A DNA stretch of 64,000 nucleotides from Christensenella sp. (GTDB taxonomy: Bacteria > Bacillota > Clostridia > Christensenellales > UBA3700): the NCBI GenBank assembly GCA_022784465.1, contig JALFUR010000004.1, positions 1 through 64,000 on the forward strand, read 5' to 3'. Position 1 is the stretch's first letter; each line of letters begins with the position of its first letter. Shown here in pieces: positions 7,249 to 18,127 of the stretch. Under the pieces are notes generated by a model that worked only from the letters and a program-made list of their open reading frames with translations, searched no databases and was not told the origin of the DNA. Made by a program: the position numbers and the translations under genes.

Positions 7249-8830
7249 AAAACAGATAGATACAGAATTAATAAGTACTGATAATTTTGGAATCCATAAA
7301 GTTAATGTTGGTATTTATGGAGTTAGATTAATTATTGGTTATTTAGGGATATTTATTGCATTCATTGGAATGGCAATGATTCTGCCTTGTTTTGTAGCAA
7401 TTTTTTATCCAGAAGAAAAAATATATTTAAAGGATTTCTTGATTCCTGCTGGTGGAAGTATTATTGTTGGTTTGCTTATGTATTTATTTATTATACGTGG
7501 CAAAAAGGAAAAGCTTAGAAAAGGGGAAGATCAAGTTCTTTTAGTTTCAATTTGGGTAATAAGCATTTTAATTAGTTCAATTCCATTTATGACTTCAATG
7601 AATATGAACTTTACTCAAGCATTCTTTGAATCTACAAGTGGTTTGACAACAACAGGATTAACCGTTATAAATCCAGACACGACTCCAAAAATGGTTTTAA
7701 TGTATAGAAGTGTTTTGCAATTTTTAGGTGGCGTTGGATTAATATTAATAATAACAGCAACAATTTCAGATAAATATGGATTAAAATTGTATTCGTCAGA
7801 AGGCCATAATGATAAATTATTGCCAAATATGGCTAAATCTGCAAGACTAATTTTGACAATATACGTGACCTATATTCTTGCTGGAACAGTTTTGTATTCT
7901 CTTTTTGGAATGCCTATATTTGACGCAATTAATCATTCTATATCAGCTATTGCTACTGGAGGATTCTCTGTACGTAATGCATCAATAGGATATTATGAAT
8001 ATTTAGGACCAGTTAGATATATGGGCATTCAAATTGTTACAATGATTTTAATGATATTAGGTGCTACTAACTTCTTAATTCACGCTAATTTGCTTAGAGG
8101 TAAGTTTAAGAACGTATTTAAAAACAGTGAAACTACTTATACTATTTTTACTATTTTATTATTTGCTCCTATATTCTCTATCTCCCTATATCTAAGCAGT
8201 GGTTACGATTTGCAAGAAGCAATTAAAATTGGTGTCTTCCAAATGGTTTCTGCATATTCTACAACAGGGTATCAAATCATTCCATCCATAGCTGCAATGC
8301 CAACTCTTCTCATAGGAATAACGGTAGTCTTAATGGCCGTTGGAGGAGCCACAGGTTCTACATCTGGTGGTATAAAACAATATAGAATGGTGTCCTTTTT
8401 CAAAGGTATTTATTGGGAATTTAAAGATAGGCTAGGAAAGGGAAGATATGCCGATACGCATTTTATGACATATGCGGGCAAATATGTAGAACTTACAGAT
8501 AAAAATAGAAAAGAAAATAATGATTTTATTTTAATATTAATCTTAATAGCTGTTGTCGCATCTTTAATTATTACGGCTTGTGGTTATACTTTTGGTGACG
8601 CAATATTTGAAGTCTTCTCAGCATTTACATCTACAGGGCTATCTGTAGGCATAACAAGTCCTCAAGCTAATCCTATTGTTTTGTGGACGTTAAGCCTTAT
8701 TATGTTCCTTGGAAGATTGGAAATATATGCTGTATTTATTTCAGTATTTAATGCTGTAGGACTTGTTCGTACAGATTTAAAAACATTCTTTAAATCAAGA
8801 AAATTAAAAGGCAAAATAATTAAGATATAA
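7241..8830 (+). CDS. trkH: TrkH-family potassium uptake membrane protein
   Basis: A 529-aa polytopic membrane protein that forms the K+-conducting pore of a Trk/Ktr system. Four M-P-M repeats are visible through their selectivity-loop remnants: STSGLTTTGLTV (~130-141), ISAIATGGFSV (~235-245), VSAYSTTGYQ (~337-346) and FSAFTSTGLSVG (~458-469). A cytoplasmic loop (KKEKLRKGED) and a basic C-terminal tail frame the hydrophobic segments. It overlaps the upstream RCK subunit by 8 nt. It could be TrkH- or KtrB-like; two RCK partners and a long C-terminus favour Trk naming. A strong terminator follows. Confidence 0.93.
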   Translation: MTKKQIDTELISTDNFGIHKVNVGIYGVRLIIGYLGIFIAFIGMAMILPCFVAIFYPEEKIYLKDFLIPAGGSIIVGLLMYLFIIRGKKEKLRKGEDQVLLVSIWVISILISSIPFMTSMNMNFTQAFFESTSGLTTTGLTVINPDTTPKMVLMYRSVLQFLGGVGLILIITATISDKYGLKLYSSEGHNDKLLPNMAKSARLILTIYVTYILAGTVLYSLFGMPIFDAINHSISAIATGGFSVRNASIGYYEYLGPVRYMGIQIVTMILMILGATNFLIHANLLRGKFKNVFKNSETTYTIFTILLFAPIFSISLYLSSGYDLQEAIKIGVFQMVSAYSTTGYQIIPSIAAMPTLLIGITVVLMAVGGATGSTSGGIKQYRMVSFFKGIYWEFKDRLGKGRYADTHFMTYAGKYVELTDKNRKENNDFILILILIAVVASLIITACGYTFGDAIFEVFSAFTSTGLSVGITSPQANPIVLWTLSLIMFLGRLEIYAVFISVFNAVGLVRTDLKTFFKSRKLKGKIIKI

Positions 8831-8850
8831 TAATTAAGTTTGTGATTTTA

Positions 8851-8888
8851 AGGGCTTATTAGAGGATTTAATCTAATAGCCCTTTTTT
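8851..8888. terminator. Terminator after trkH
   Basis: AGGGCTTATTAGA pairs with TCTAATAGCCCT (one bulge) followed by TTTTTT. The genes on either side converge (trkH plus, MBG lipoprotein minus), so it may serve both. Confidence 0.75.
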
Positions 8889-8946
8889 AAAAAAATACAT
8901 TCTTAATCTAAAAGATAAAGAGTGCACTATAAAATTTATTTACATT

Positions 8947-11900
8947 TCATGACCACATTGAACCATTATATGTATACGTTGTATTTTGTGCTGGTGTAAT
9001 AGTGGTTTCATCGCTATTTACAAGAAGAAGATTAGCTTCTGTTTGTGTAGCTTCTACATCTACTGAAGGAAGAATCAATCCCTTTTTGCCTGTACACATT
9101 TTTGTTGAAATGCCATGCGTAAAGGAGTTTGCTATAATTTGCGCTCCAGATTGAGTGCTACTAATACATCCGCCAATACTTACTGAATTAATTGTAATTG
9201 TACCATTATTAATTAATTGAGCAGGTCCATATGTCGTTGGATACCAGAAAGGTCCTGAAAAACCGGTAAAGGCTGTAGATCTAATCATTAAATTAGCATT
9301 TACAACAACTTCTGCTCCAGGATTTACAGTAAATGAACTTCCTGTCATTATTTGCATTGGATTTGCTATTGTGAATATTCCAGATTCAATAGTTATATTC
9401 CACAAATATGAAATAGGGCACAATACATTCTTTGTATCAACCGTAACAGGAGTAAAAGCTGTAATGTTAACTTTCATAGATAAAGAGCCTAAAGAAATAT
9501 CACCGTTAAATTTAAAGTATGATATTGTTACTGCGTTTACTGATTTAGATTGAGGAACTACATGTAAATCAATTGTTCCACTATTTAAATTAAATATAGC
9601 ACCTGAAGAAGCAATAAACTTGGCTGTTGTAGAGTGGAATGATCTGTTTGCATATAATACACAATAAATATTAACAGTTGAGCCATAATTTATAGTTTGA
9701 TAAGTTTGATTGTTTGGCATTTCAAATTGTTCAAAAGGTGCAGCATTTACATGATTATATATAGCGTATGTATTTGTTCCGCCCTTAAAGTCTCTTACTG
9801 CAAATGGGTAATATACATTAGAACCATTTTCGTATATTGTTTTTCCTTCTCCTTTAATATAACCACGGCATTCAATAAGGCCTCCAGATTTAACAATTAT
9901 TGATGAAGTAGACTCTATGTCAATTTGAGTATAATTTTCGCTTGTATGGCCATTTAGGCAGGCAGAAGGAGAAGTTGTAATTCCACCAAGTTGTAATGTT
10001 CCATAAACATTTAGAGTAGTTCCCGCTCTTAAAGTTAAACGTTTCTTTAAATATGTAGATTCATAATAATCGGCAAAATCGGAACGAGTTGTTGAAGCAT
10101 ATCCGTCAAGTAATGTGTTTGCATCATCATGATATAAAGATAGTGTGCTGCCGGATTTTAAATCATAGGTTCCAGCAGACATGAACGAATTTCCAAGAAC
10201 AGTAATACTTCCGCCAATAGATAGAGCATCTTCTATTGTGTAATATGTGCTTCCAATTAATGCAGCTTTTACGCTAAATGATAAATTTAATATACATTCT
10301 AAATAGTTGGCTGTTTCTAAAACAGACAATTTTAGAGCATATATTCCACCATCTTTCATAATGCTTTCAAATATTTCGTAGTCAACAGTTGAATTGTCTG
10401 TGTTGTTTGTTGAAGCATTAATTATAGAAATATAATCAATTTCTGATCCTGTATAATTTGTTTCTAAAGATGTATATGAAATTGTTGTTGTTGCTTTAGC
10501 TATTTGCATTGGAACAGAAACAATAACATCGTTATAGTTGATTGGATTTGGATTGTATATAGCATTATATGTAGAAATAGCACATACAGGTTTAGTATTT
10601 GGGTTTTCCCATGTAAAGAACTCAGGAAGTAAACTTTCATACGTAGACAATGTTGCAGTAGGGCTATAAACAATTCCGTTTATTGCTGAGCATGTAACAT
10701 TTGTAGGTGTATATTTATTTACAATCAAATATTTTGTTCCGTTTGTTGTAAACTTGTAATTATCTGAAACGGCATTTGAAACATCAACATAATATGCATA
10801 TCCTGTTGAAGAAGCGTTGTCATTTTGTTTGTATGTAGATACAATTGTAACACCGCTAAATGCAGAAGAATCATCTCCGTTAACATATCCTAAAACTGTA
10901 TAAGTATATGTTGGTTCTTTATCAAGATAAGTAATAGGGGATACTTCATTAATATTAAATGTTAGTAATACTTTATTAACAACGCATGATACTTCAGAAT
11001 AAATAATATTGTAATTATCTGCGCTTAATCCAGAGAAAGCAATGTTATAAGTACCAGCTTTTTTAACATCTAAATATTCGCAATAATAACTAAATGATCC
11101 ATTTAGAATTGATTTGTCATCATCATAAGCAAAACCATCGTATTTGCTTATTGTATATGTAGGCAACTCATCACCATAATTAATTGATGTCGTAGGAACA
11201 TTAATTGAAATAGTTAAATCAGCCTTTACTACAGTTAATATTGCAGGTGTAATTGTTAAATCGTAATTTGAATTTTCAAATACTGGAGTAATTGTATAAG
11301 TTCCAACATTTGAATAATTGCAAGTATATGTAACAACTTCGTTTTCTAATAGATTAGTGATATCTGCATCAAAAACAGCAGTTTGGCCATAAGAAATGCT
11401 TATATCCTTAGCTTTAATAGAAGCAATTCTTTTTTCTACAGTAAGATAAGCATCATTAATTTTTAATTCATAATTTGAGTTTGTTGTAATAGCTATATAT
11501 TTATAAGAGCCAACAGTCAATAAAGATGAATAATTTTCAACACTAATTGAAATGTGTGATGTATCGTTGTTGTATAGATTTGTAGCAACATATTTTGGTT
11601 GAGAATAGTTATCTCCATAAACCATAGAATTGTTAGATACTTGAATATCTATAGTTCTCTTTTCAACAGTGATTGAGGCATTTACTTTTGTAATATTGTA
11701 ATTGTTTAAACTATTTGTGCTAATTGTTATAGGGTATATTCCTATAGATTTACCTTGAGTGTAATCACAATTGATGCTAACTTCAAGTTGTGATTCTTCT
11801 CCAGAGATAAATGAACCATTAGTAATAGAATATGAAAGAGGTTCATTTTCATCTCCATATGATATAGATTGATCAAAAGCGCTTATAGTTATGTCTATTT

Positions 11901-14900
11901 TGCTAATAATAACTTTAAATGAAGCTTCTGTTGGAGTTTTATTATCTGCAGTAACAATATATGATACTGTATATTCTCCGGCATCTTTAAATTCTGGCAT
12001 AACATTTGAGAAAGTCTCACCGTCAGTAGAGTATTTAATCTCAAGATTTGTAAGACCAGTTTCATTAATTATAATTTCTCCTGTATGCAATAAAGCATCG
12101 TATTTACAAGATACTCCTGTTGCTGTTAAATCTATATATAAATTATCTATAATAACATGTATGTTGTAAGAAATATTGTAGCTGTTTGTTACATCGTTTC
12201 CATTTTCATTTAATACTTTAATGTTATCAAAATTGAATAAATCATTTGAAGCATATTCTCCATTTAAAATTAACTCAGAAGTAATAGTTCCGTTAATTGT
12301 ATCTTCAGAGAACATATTACTTACAATATGAGAAGAGAAAGTCTTTGTGAATGCAACTCCATTTTGAGCTTTTGTTTCATCAACAGTAATTGTAATATTT
12401 CTTTTTCCTACTGTTAATATACCTTGAGTAATAGACACGTTGTAATTTTCATTTGAAGAGTTAGCAGTAATGCTATATGAACCAACTATATCTCCTTGAG
12501 AATATGAGCATATATATGTAATTCCCAAATTATCTTTATTTACAATAGAACCTTGTATTAATTTATACGTGCAGTCTACTAAGTTAATAGAATTGCCATA
12601 TATAACATCTCTATCATTTATAGAAATAGAAATTGATCTAGGAATAATAGATAGATTTCCATTTGTAATTGAAATATTATAGTTTTCTGAAATATCTTCT
12701 TCGCCACTTAATATTGTTGCTGAAGCTGAAATAGGGAATAAAGAACCTGCTTTGCTATATAGAGTATATGAGCAAGAATAAGTAGCAGATATTATATCTT
12801 CGCCATATAAAGAACCAGACTTGATATCGTATTGGCAAATATTTGTATCAAAATCGTTACCATATTCAATTGATTTGTCCGTAACAAGAAGGGAAATAGG
12901 ACGTTTTGTAACAGTTATATCTCCTCCAGTTACGTTTTTAATTGTATAGTTTGCAGATTTAGATGTTGCATTTAATTTTCTTTGTGAATGGATATTATCA
13001 CCTAAAACATAATCAGATGAAATTTGAACAATGTCATCTTTGTTATCGTTGATATATATATTGTCTATGGCAAAAGATGTATCTTTAAGCTTTTCTCCAT
13101 AAACAACACTAGCACTATTAATAGAAACATTAATAGCTCTAGATGTTACATTTAAAGATGCGATATTGCTTGTAATGTTAAAGTTCGGATATTTTGATTC
13201 GTCAATATCTAACGAAACATCATATGAACCTACATTGCTTCCTTGTTCGTATTGACATGAATAGCTATAATTAAATTTTGTTCCAAAATTTTTTCCTAAA
13301 ATTTGGCAAGAATATTCTTCAAAGGGGTTTCCATAAACAACTTCTTTATCATCTAATATAAACTGAATGTTAGCTTTATTTATTATTAAATCAAAAGATC
13401 CAGTAACAGTATTGTAGTTTTCCTTGTGAATTCTATAGAAAATTTCATATTTTCCAGCGTTAATTTTTTCAATTTTATCTTTAGTGAAGTTTTCGTTATC
13501 CAAAGAATATTCTACAGTGCTTCCAGGAGTTAAAGATGTAACTATTTCTCCGTATGCTGTGTTATTGTAATTGTATGTATATGATTCCTCAGGAATTGTA
13601 TATTCTATATCGGCAGGATTAATTGTTGCGGTAATAGAATATGTTACATCAAAGCAATCGTTCATAGATGTTGAATCAATTATTTCATTATTTGCATTAA
13701 AAGAATCAATTTTTGCATTAAAAGAAACAATTAAATTATTATTGCTTGTTGAATAAGTTCCAACATTTGCAGAATTAGATTCATATTCACATTCTATACT
13801 TGTTCCGTTTTCAAGAGAAGAAACATATTTAGAACCAAGTGTAGTTGAATCGTAAACTTTTGATAATGTGTCTGAAATAGTAATAGATTTTTTATTAACA
13901 TCAAAAGATTTTGTGATATAAGTAAAAGTGTAATAATCTGACATTAAACCAGATATTTCAATATCGTATTTTCCAGGTTTTGCAATATTTGAGTAATTTG
14001 TATTATATGCAATTGTTCCATCCAAAGAATCATAATTATCTTCTAATTTGTATCCTTCTATTAAAACAGTATGCGATTCAGGAAGGCTATCTCCGAATGA
14101 AAGGTTTATTGTGTCACTTATAGAGATTGTTAAATTAGCTTTTTCAACATTTACAGTGATAAAGCAAGTATTAGTCTTTGTTTCTTCTTGGTATTTAGCT
14201 GTTGTTGTTAAGAAATATGTTATTTGTCCAACATATTTAGGTGTTGAGATAAAACTTAAATTATTATCAAAATTTGTTTCATTTAAAGAATCAATATCAA
14301 ATCTTGATGTCCAGCTATATGTATAGTCAATATCATCGTATACATAATTGTTTGTTGCACTGATATAAATAGAATCACCATAAGTATATAAATCTTTATC
14401 AGAAGTTATTGTAGGATTAATAGGTGTGTCTAAAGTGAAGACAGGGGAGAATGTGACGTTTTTAGTAACGACATATTCATTAGTTAGTACTGTTCCATTT
14501 TCGTCAACCCAGTTTACAAAAGAAAAACCACCTTTTTCTATTTGTGGGACAATAGATTCGTTAATAGGTTTATTTTCTGCTAATTCATATTCTTTAATAG
14601 TTTCTCCATCTTGAACGAAGGAAACTGTATGTTTAATTGTAGCCTCTTGCAAGATGGCATTAATTGTTAAATTTGATTTAATATTATCAAAAGATTTGTC
14701 CCATGAAACAAATTCTTTTCCATCAAGATACTTGCTTATTTCTTCGTCCGAAGGCGCTACTGCACAAGCTGAATAATCAATGGTTTGCTCAGAAACTAAA
14801 TTGATTCCAACATAGAATTTTACTTTATAGGAATTTATTTTCCATTGAGCATAAACAGTAGAGTTATCATCAATTGACTCAACAGGAACAATTTCTCCAT

Positions 14901-15099
14901 CTTTTTCATAAGACCATCCAATAAAGGTGTATCCCTCGCGGGAAAAAGATGTGTCAGGGTCAAAAGATATTATGTCATTTCCATAGTTAGAGTGGAATTC
15001 GATGCTATTGTCAATTTTATTAATTTTTGTTTCGCATCCAATAAAGATTAAAGCTAACAACATGATAAGTATTATTAAAACTAAAGCCTTTTTGTTCAT
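8947..15099 (-). CDS. Giant MBG-repeat cell-surface lipoprotein
   Basis: A 2050-aa exported protein. The signal peptide (residues 1-21) ends in LIFIGC, a lipobox with Cys22 as likely lipidation site. Residues ~30-225 hold two to three InlB B-type (Flg_new) units (EGYTFIGWSYEKDGEI). From ~330 to ~1450 there are many MBG (YGX-type) domains, each starting with a YGD/YGN/YGE motif after a beta strand (VVYGNPF, SVVYGEKL, SISYGDENEP, SMVYGDNY). The last ~450 residues are rich in Gly/Ser/Asn/Thr with the short periodic strands of a beta-helix, which suggests a projecting adhesin-like stalk. It is the last gene of an operon with an ABC transporter and a second exported protein. The ligand is unknown. 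Confidence 0.85.
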   Translation of the reverse strand: MNKKALVLIILIMLLALIFIGCETKINKIDNSIEFHSNYGNDIISFDPDTSFSREGYTFIGWSYEKDGEIVPVESIDDNSTVYAQWKINSYKVKFYVGINLVSEQTIDYSACAVAPSDEEISKYLDGKEFVSWDKSFDNIKSNLTINAILQEATIKHTVSFVQDGETIKEYELAENKPINESIVPQIEKGGFSFVNWVDENGTVLTNEYVVTKNVTFSPVFTLDTPINPTITSDKDLYTYGDSIYISATNNYVYDDIDYTYSWTSRFDIDSLNETNFDNNLSFISTPKYVGQITYFLTTTAKYQEETKTNTCFITVNVEKANLTISISDTINLSFGDSLPESHTVLIEGYKLEDNYDSLDGTIAYNTNYSNIAKPGKYDIEISGLMSDYYTFTYITKSFDVNKKSITISDTLSKVYDSTTLGSKYVSSLENGTSIECEYESNSANVGTYSTSNNNLIVSFNAKIDSFNANNEIIDSTSMNDCFDVTYSITATINPADIEYTIPEESYTYNYNNTAYGEIVTSLTPGSTVEYSLDNENFTKDKIEKINAGKYEIFYRIHKENYNTVTGSFDLIINKANIQFILDDKEVVYGNPFEEYSCQILGKNFGTKFNYSYSCQYEQGSNVGSYDVSLDIDESKYPNFNITSNIASLNVTSRAINVSINSASVVYGEKLKDTSFAIDNIYINDNKDDIVQISSDYVLGDNIHSQRKLNATSKSANYTIKNVTGGDITVTKRPISLLVTDKSIEYGNDFDTNICQYDIKSGSLYGEDIISATYSCSYTLYSKAGSLFPISASATILSGEEDISENYNISITNGNLSIIPRSISISINDRDVIYGNSINLVDCTYKLIQGSIVNKDNLGITYICSYSQGDIVGSYSITANSSNENYNVSITQGILTVGKRNITITVDETKAQNGVAFTKTFSSHIVSNMFSEDTINGTITSELILNGEYASNDLFNFDNIKVLNENGNDVTNSYNISYNIHVIIDNLYIDLTATGVSCKYDALLHTGEIIINETGLTNLEIKYSTDGETFSNVMPEFKDAGEYTVSYIVTADNKTPTEASFKVIISKIDITISAFDQSISYGDENEPLSYSITNGSFISGEESQLEVSINCDYTQGKSIGIYPITISTNSLNNYNITKVNASITVEKRTIDIQVSNNSMVYGDNYSQPKYVATNLYNNDTSHISISVENYSSLLTVGSYKYIAITTNSNYELKINDAYLTVEKRIASIKAKDISISYGQTAVFDADITNLLENEVVTYTCNYSNVGTYTITPVFENSNYDLTITPAILTVVKADLTISINVPTTSINYGDELPTYTISKYDGFAYDDDKSILNGSFSYYCEYLDVKKAGTYNIAFSGLSADNYNIIYSEVSCVVNKVLLTFNINEVSPITYLDKEPTYTYTVLGYVNGDDSSAFSGVTIVSTYKQNDNASSTGYAYYVDVSNAVSDNYKFTTNGTKYLIVNKYTPTNVTCSAINGIVYSPTATLSTYESLLPEFFTWENPNTKPVCAISTYNAIYNPNPINYNDVIVSVPMQIAKATTTISYTSLETNYTGSEIDYISIINASTNNTDNSTVDYEIFESIMKDGGIYALKLSVLETANYLECILNLSFSVKAALIGSTYYTIEDALSIGGSITVLGNSFMSAGTYDLKSGSTLSLYHDDANTLLDGYASTTRSDFADYYESTYLKKRLTLRAGTTLNVYGTLQLGGITTSPSACLNGHTSENYTQIDIESTSSIIVKSGGLIECRGYIKGEGKTIYENGSNVYYPFAVRDFKGGTNTYAIYNHVNAAPFEQFEMPNNQTYQTINYGSTVNIYCVLYANRSFHSTTAKFIASSGAIFNLNSGTIDLHVVPQSKSVNAVTISYFKFNGDISLGSLSMKVNITAFTPVTVDTKNVLCPISYLWNITIESGIFTIANPMQIMTGSSFTVNPGAEVVVNANLMIRSTAFTGFSGPFWYPTTYGPAQLINNGTITINSVSIGGCISSTQSGAQIIANSFTHGISTKMCTGKKGLILPSVDVEATQTEANLLLVNSDETTITPAQNTTYTYNGSMWS

Positions 15100-15112
15100 T
15101 TCGATTCTCCCA

Positions 15113-18100
15113 TTAATCTATGTTAATCATAATGAATCTAAAGTCTTCTACACCTGCAGCTAAAGGAAGATATCTTCCTTGAGAAGATAAGTTATTATCC
15201 TCTGCATTTTCAAGTATAGAAAGATTTATATTATAATGATTATAATTTTTATTATTTAAATCGGTCAAATCAATAATCGAATAATTTTTTCCTCCTCCAT
15301 AGAAAGCAACAGCAGGATTAATTAAATTTTTTCCGTCTTTTTCCACGAATAAATCGGCATATTTTTCTAAGTCGGAGTTTTTTGCATATTTAATCATTGA
15401 TTTTATATCTAAGTTTAAGAAACTTAAACTTTCCTTAGAAGTGTTAGTTTCTATTAAAGTTGAGCTGTCAATAGATTCTACTTCTTTTTCATCATCAAAC
15501 AAGACATTTCCTTGTAATCTAACAATTGCAGGGTATGAAGTTCCAGCTAAATCTTTCCATCCTTCTAATCTAAACGCACTAGATAGTGACTCATCTCCAT
15601 TTAGCATTGCACCAGCAAAATGAGAATCAATTCCAATACAGAACAATCCACTATTTTTAAATGTTGTATTATTCACTGTAACATCTGTTAATACATAGTT
15701 ATTATAGAAATAAGAATCAGACACTAATTTGTCATTTTCTAAAGAATTGTTGCAAGTATAAGGGTTTGCATTTTGATCATATAAAGATGGTGCAAGATTT
15801 GATGTAGATTTTAAAAATCTATTAGTGCCCACTTTTAATATAAATTCTCTAGCATTAGATAAAATTGAATTATTAATACCTACTTTCATTCTTTCAGTAT
15901 TTGGATTAATAATTTCTGAATTAGTTTCCTTTCCAAAAGCTCTTAAAACAGTTCTACCATTTGAAATTCTGCAGTAGTTGATGTTTGTATTATTCATAAC
16001 TTCTAAAGTAGTTCCTGCATAATTCAACAAAGATAAATTGATTGAGTCATCTTCATATAAAGTAGAATCTTTGAATGATTTTAATACAACATTATTTAAA
16101 GAAACGTTTTTGTTTCTAACTAAAAATACAATATTGTCTTGAGCTTTTACTGAAGCTATTTTAATTCCATCGCTACTTGTAGCAACAAAGTCTAAAGGAC
16201 CATTAAATACAGCATAACTATATAGGTTTCCAGTAGAATCAAACATGTTTGTAATATTGTCAGCATCAATTGTATATCCATTACCATACACATTATTTGT
16301 GAATTCTAAACAATATCTTACAGAAGGTTGTGATATGCCTAAGTTTTTATAATATGTCCAATCATATGTAGTTTTAATTTCTCTTGTTTCATTACGTAGT
16401 TTTTGGAGCATTTCTTGATTAGAATATTTTGCACTTCTAGAATTGCCATTATCTTCAAATAAGTATTCTCCTAAAGAAATATCATTGTTTAATACTATTT
16501 GTAGATTGTTGTCTTGTGCAAAAACTAAATCTTTATATGTAGATGCTGTTATGCCTTTTACAGCTATAAATGATAGGGCAGTTTCTAAATCTCCAAAATT
16601 CCATTTTACTTTTATTGTTACTATTCCTGTTTCTTTAACTTTGATAACTAAAGAGTTTGATTGTATGCTTGCAGATGCAATGTTGTCATCTGTTGAAATT
16701 ATAGTGAAATCATTGCTTGATATCTCAAGATTATCATTGCCTTTGAAAGAGAATTTTGATGTGTAGTTTACGTCGTTTATTTGATTATCTTGTACAATTG
16801 AAGAGGCGATTGCAAGCTTGTTTTGCAATCCGTATGTTGTAGCATTTTCTTTAAAAGCAATAGAAGAGAAATAGTTTATTGAATGCAAATTTTTTTCTAA
16901 TATGTATGTTGTATTTTTATATTGAACAACAACCTTTAGTATACAATCTCCATTATTGTTAGCTTTTAAAACAAAATAATTGTCTTGTTTCGATGATATT
17001 TCAAAATTGTCATTTGAAAGTTCAATTGTATAAGAATAGTCTATATGTTTTGGGTTTGATGAAATTGCATATTTTAATACAGAATCATTAAATTGATAAT
17101 AGTCGGTAGAATCGATTGATTGCTTTGAAGTTATTATTTCAAAATCCACTTCGACAAAGGTCGCGTTAAATATTCCTTTTGAAATTCCGTTAATATACAA
17201 TTCATATGCAATTTGATCAAGTTCGCTAGATTCAAAATCTAGAGATACTAGCGCAACTTTATCATTAATTTTATTAATATCGTAATTTGTAATTTGAGAA
17301 GAAGCAAAATGAATTGACTCAATATTAGTGCTGCTCTCAAGATAGAAAGAATATGTATTGTTGCCTTTTGGAATGACAAGTTCGCCACTCTCTATGCCAT
17401 TTATGGCAAAATCAGAAGTGTTTAGGGAAGAATATAAAGTAACATTGATATTTTGTTCTCCTGAAATAGTTTCCGTTTTGCATGTAATAGTACTTTCTCC
17501 AGAATATAAAATCGTAAAATCTCCAAAGTGGGAATTAAGCTCAATGTTCTCGCTGCTAGAGGAGAATGAATAATTATAATTTTTTATATTTGATGGATAA
17601 GCTAGTGAAGATATTGTGTAATTGCCAGTTGGACAATATGCATAGTAGTTATTGTCATCGATTTTATGTAGTTCTATCTCATCTAAAGCGGAATTTTTAA
17701 TAATAGGCGTTGCTCTTAAAGGCATAGAAGATGTGATATTTAAAAGTACACTGCTAGAAAATTGTCCATCTTCTGTTGTAACTATCAATTTAACTTGACC
17801 AATGTCTGAAAATTCAAAATGATCATCTACAATCTTAACAAAATCTACCTTGTCTAATGTGATTGGGTCGCAAAAACTAAAATTGTAATTTTTGTTTTTT
17901 GCTTTCTTTGGATAAACTTCAATTTGTAAATCTTCAATATATAGTAGGTTTGTGGAGTTGTAATTTGCTAAATCAATATCAAATACACCCTCATCTCCCT
18001 GGTTTAAAATAACAATATTTGTAACTGCAATATCTTTAGATATATTTGCAGTGTTAGTAACGGCAAACAATGCAATTATAAGAACTAGAGGAATAAGTAC

Positions 18101-18127
18101 GATTAAAGTAGATAATAACTTTTTCAT
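15113..18127 (-). CDS. Large exported protein of unknown function
   Basis: A 1004-aa protein with a clear N-terminal signal or anchor (MKKLLSTLIVLIPLVLIIAL) and no lipobox. The first ~500 residues are beta-rich and Ig-like in texture. Residues ~520-1000 have alternating strand, Asn/Asp turn and conserved NN patterns (NNVYGNGYTIDADNITNMFD) resembling a right-handed beta-helix. No catalytic motif is recognised. GGAGGTAATTA precedes its ATG, whose A is the last base of the permease TAA. The lipoprotein gene starts 14 bp downstream. Tight coupling to the ABC genes suggests the transporter and the two surface proteins work together. Confidence 0.8.
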   Translation of the reverse strand: MKKLLSTLIVLIPLVLIIALFAVTNTANISKDIAVTNIVILNQGDEGVFDIDLANYNSTNLLYIEDLQIEVYPKKAKNKNYNFSFCDPITLDKVDFVKIVDDHFEFSDIGQVKLIVTTEDGQFSSSVLLNITSSMPLRATPIIKNSALDEIELHKIDDNNYYAYCPTGNYTISSLAYPSNIKNYNYSFSSSSENIELNSHFGDFTILYSGESTITCKTETISGEQNINVTLYSSLNTSDFAINGIESGELVIPKGNNTYSFYLESSTNIESIHFASSQITNYDINKINDKVALVSLDFESSELDQIAYELYINGISKGIFNATFVEVDFEIITSKQSIDSTDYYQFNDSVLKYAISSNPKHIDYSYTIELSNDNFEISSKQDNYFVLKANNNGDCILKVVVQYKNTTYILEKNLHSINYFSSIAFKENATTYGLQNKLAIASSIVQDNQINDVNYTSKFSFKGNDNLEISSNDFTIISTDDNIASASIQSNSLVIKVKETGIVTIKVKWNFGDLETALSFIAVKGITASTYKDLVFAQDNNLQIVLNNDISLGEYLFEDNGNSRSAKYSNQEMLQKLRNETREIKTTYDWTYYKNLGISQPSVRYCLEFTNNVYGNGYTIDADNITNMFDSTGNLYSYAVFNGPLDFVATSSDGIKIASVKAQDNIVFLVRNKNVSLNNVVLKSFKDSTLYEDDSINLSLLNYAGTTLEVMNNTNINYCRISNGRTVLRAFGKETNSEIINPNTERMKVGINNSILSNAREFILKVGTNRFLKSTSNLAPSLYDQNANPYTCNNSLENDKLVSDSYFYNNYVLTDVTVNNTTFKNSGLFCIGIDSHFAGAMLNGDESLSSAFRLEGWKDLAGTSYPAIVRLQGNVLFDDEKEVESIDSSTLIETNTSKESLSFLNLDIKSMIKYAKNSDLEKYADLFVEKDGKNLINPAVAFYGGGKNYSIIDLTDLNNKNYNHYNINLSILENAEDNNLSSQGRYLPLAAGVEDFRFIMINID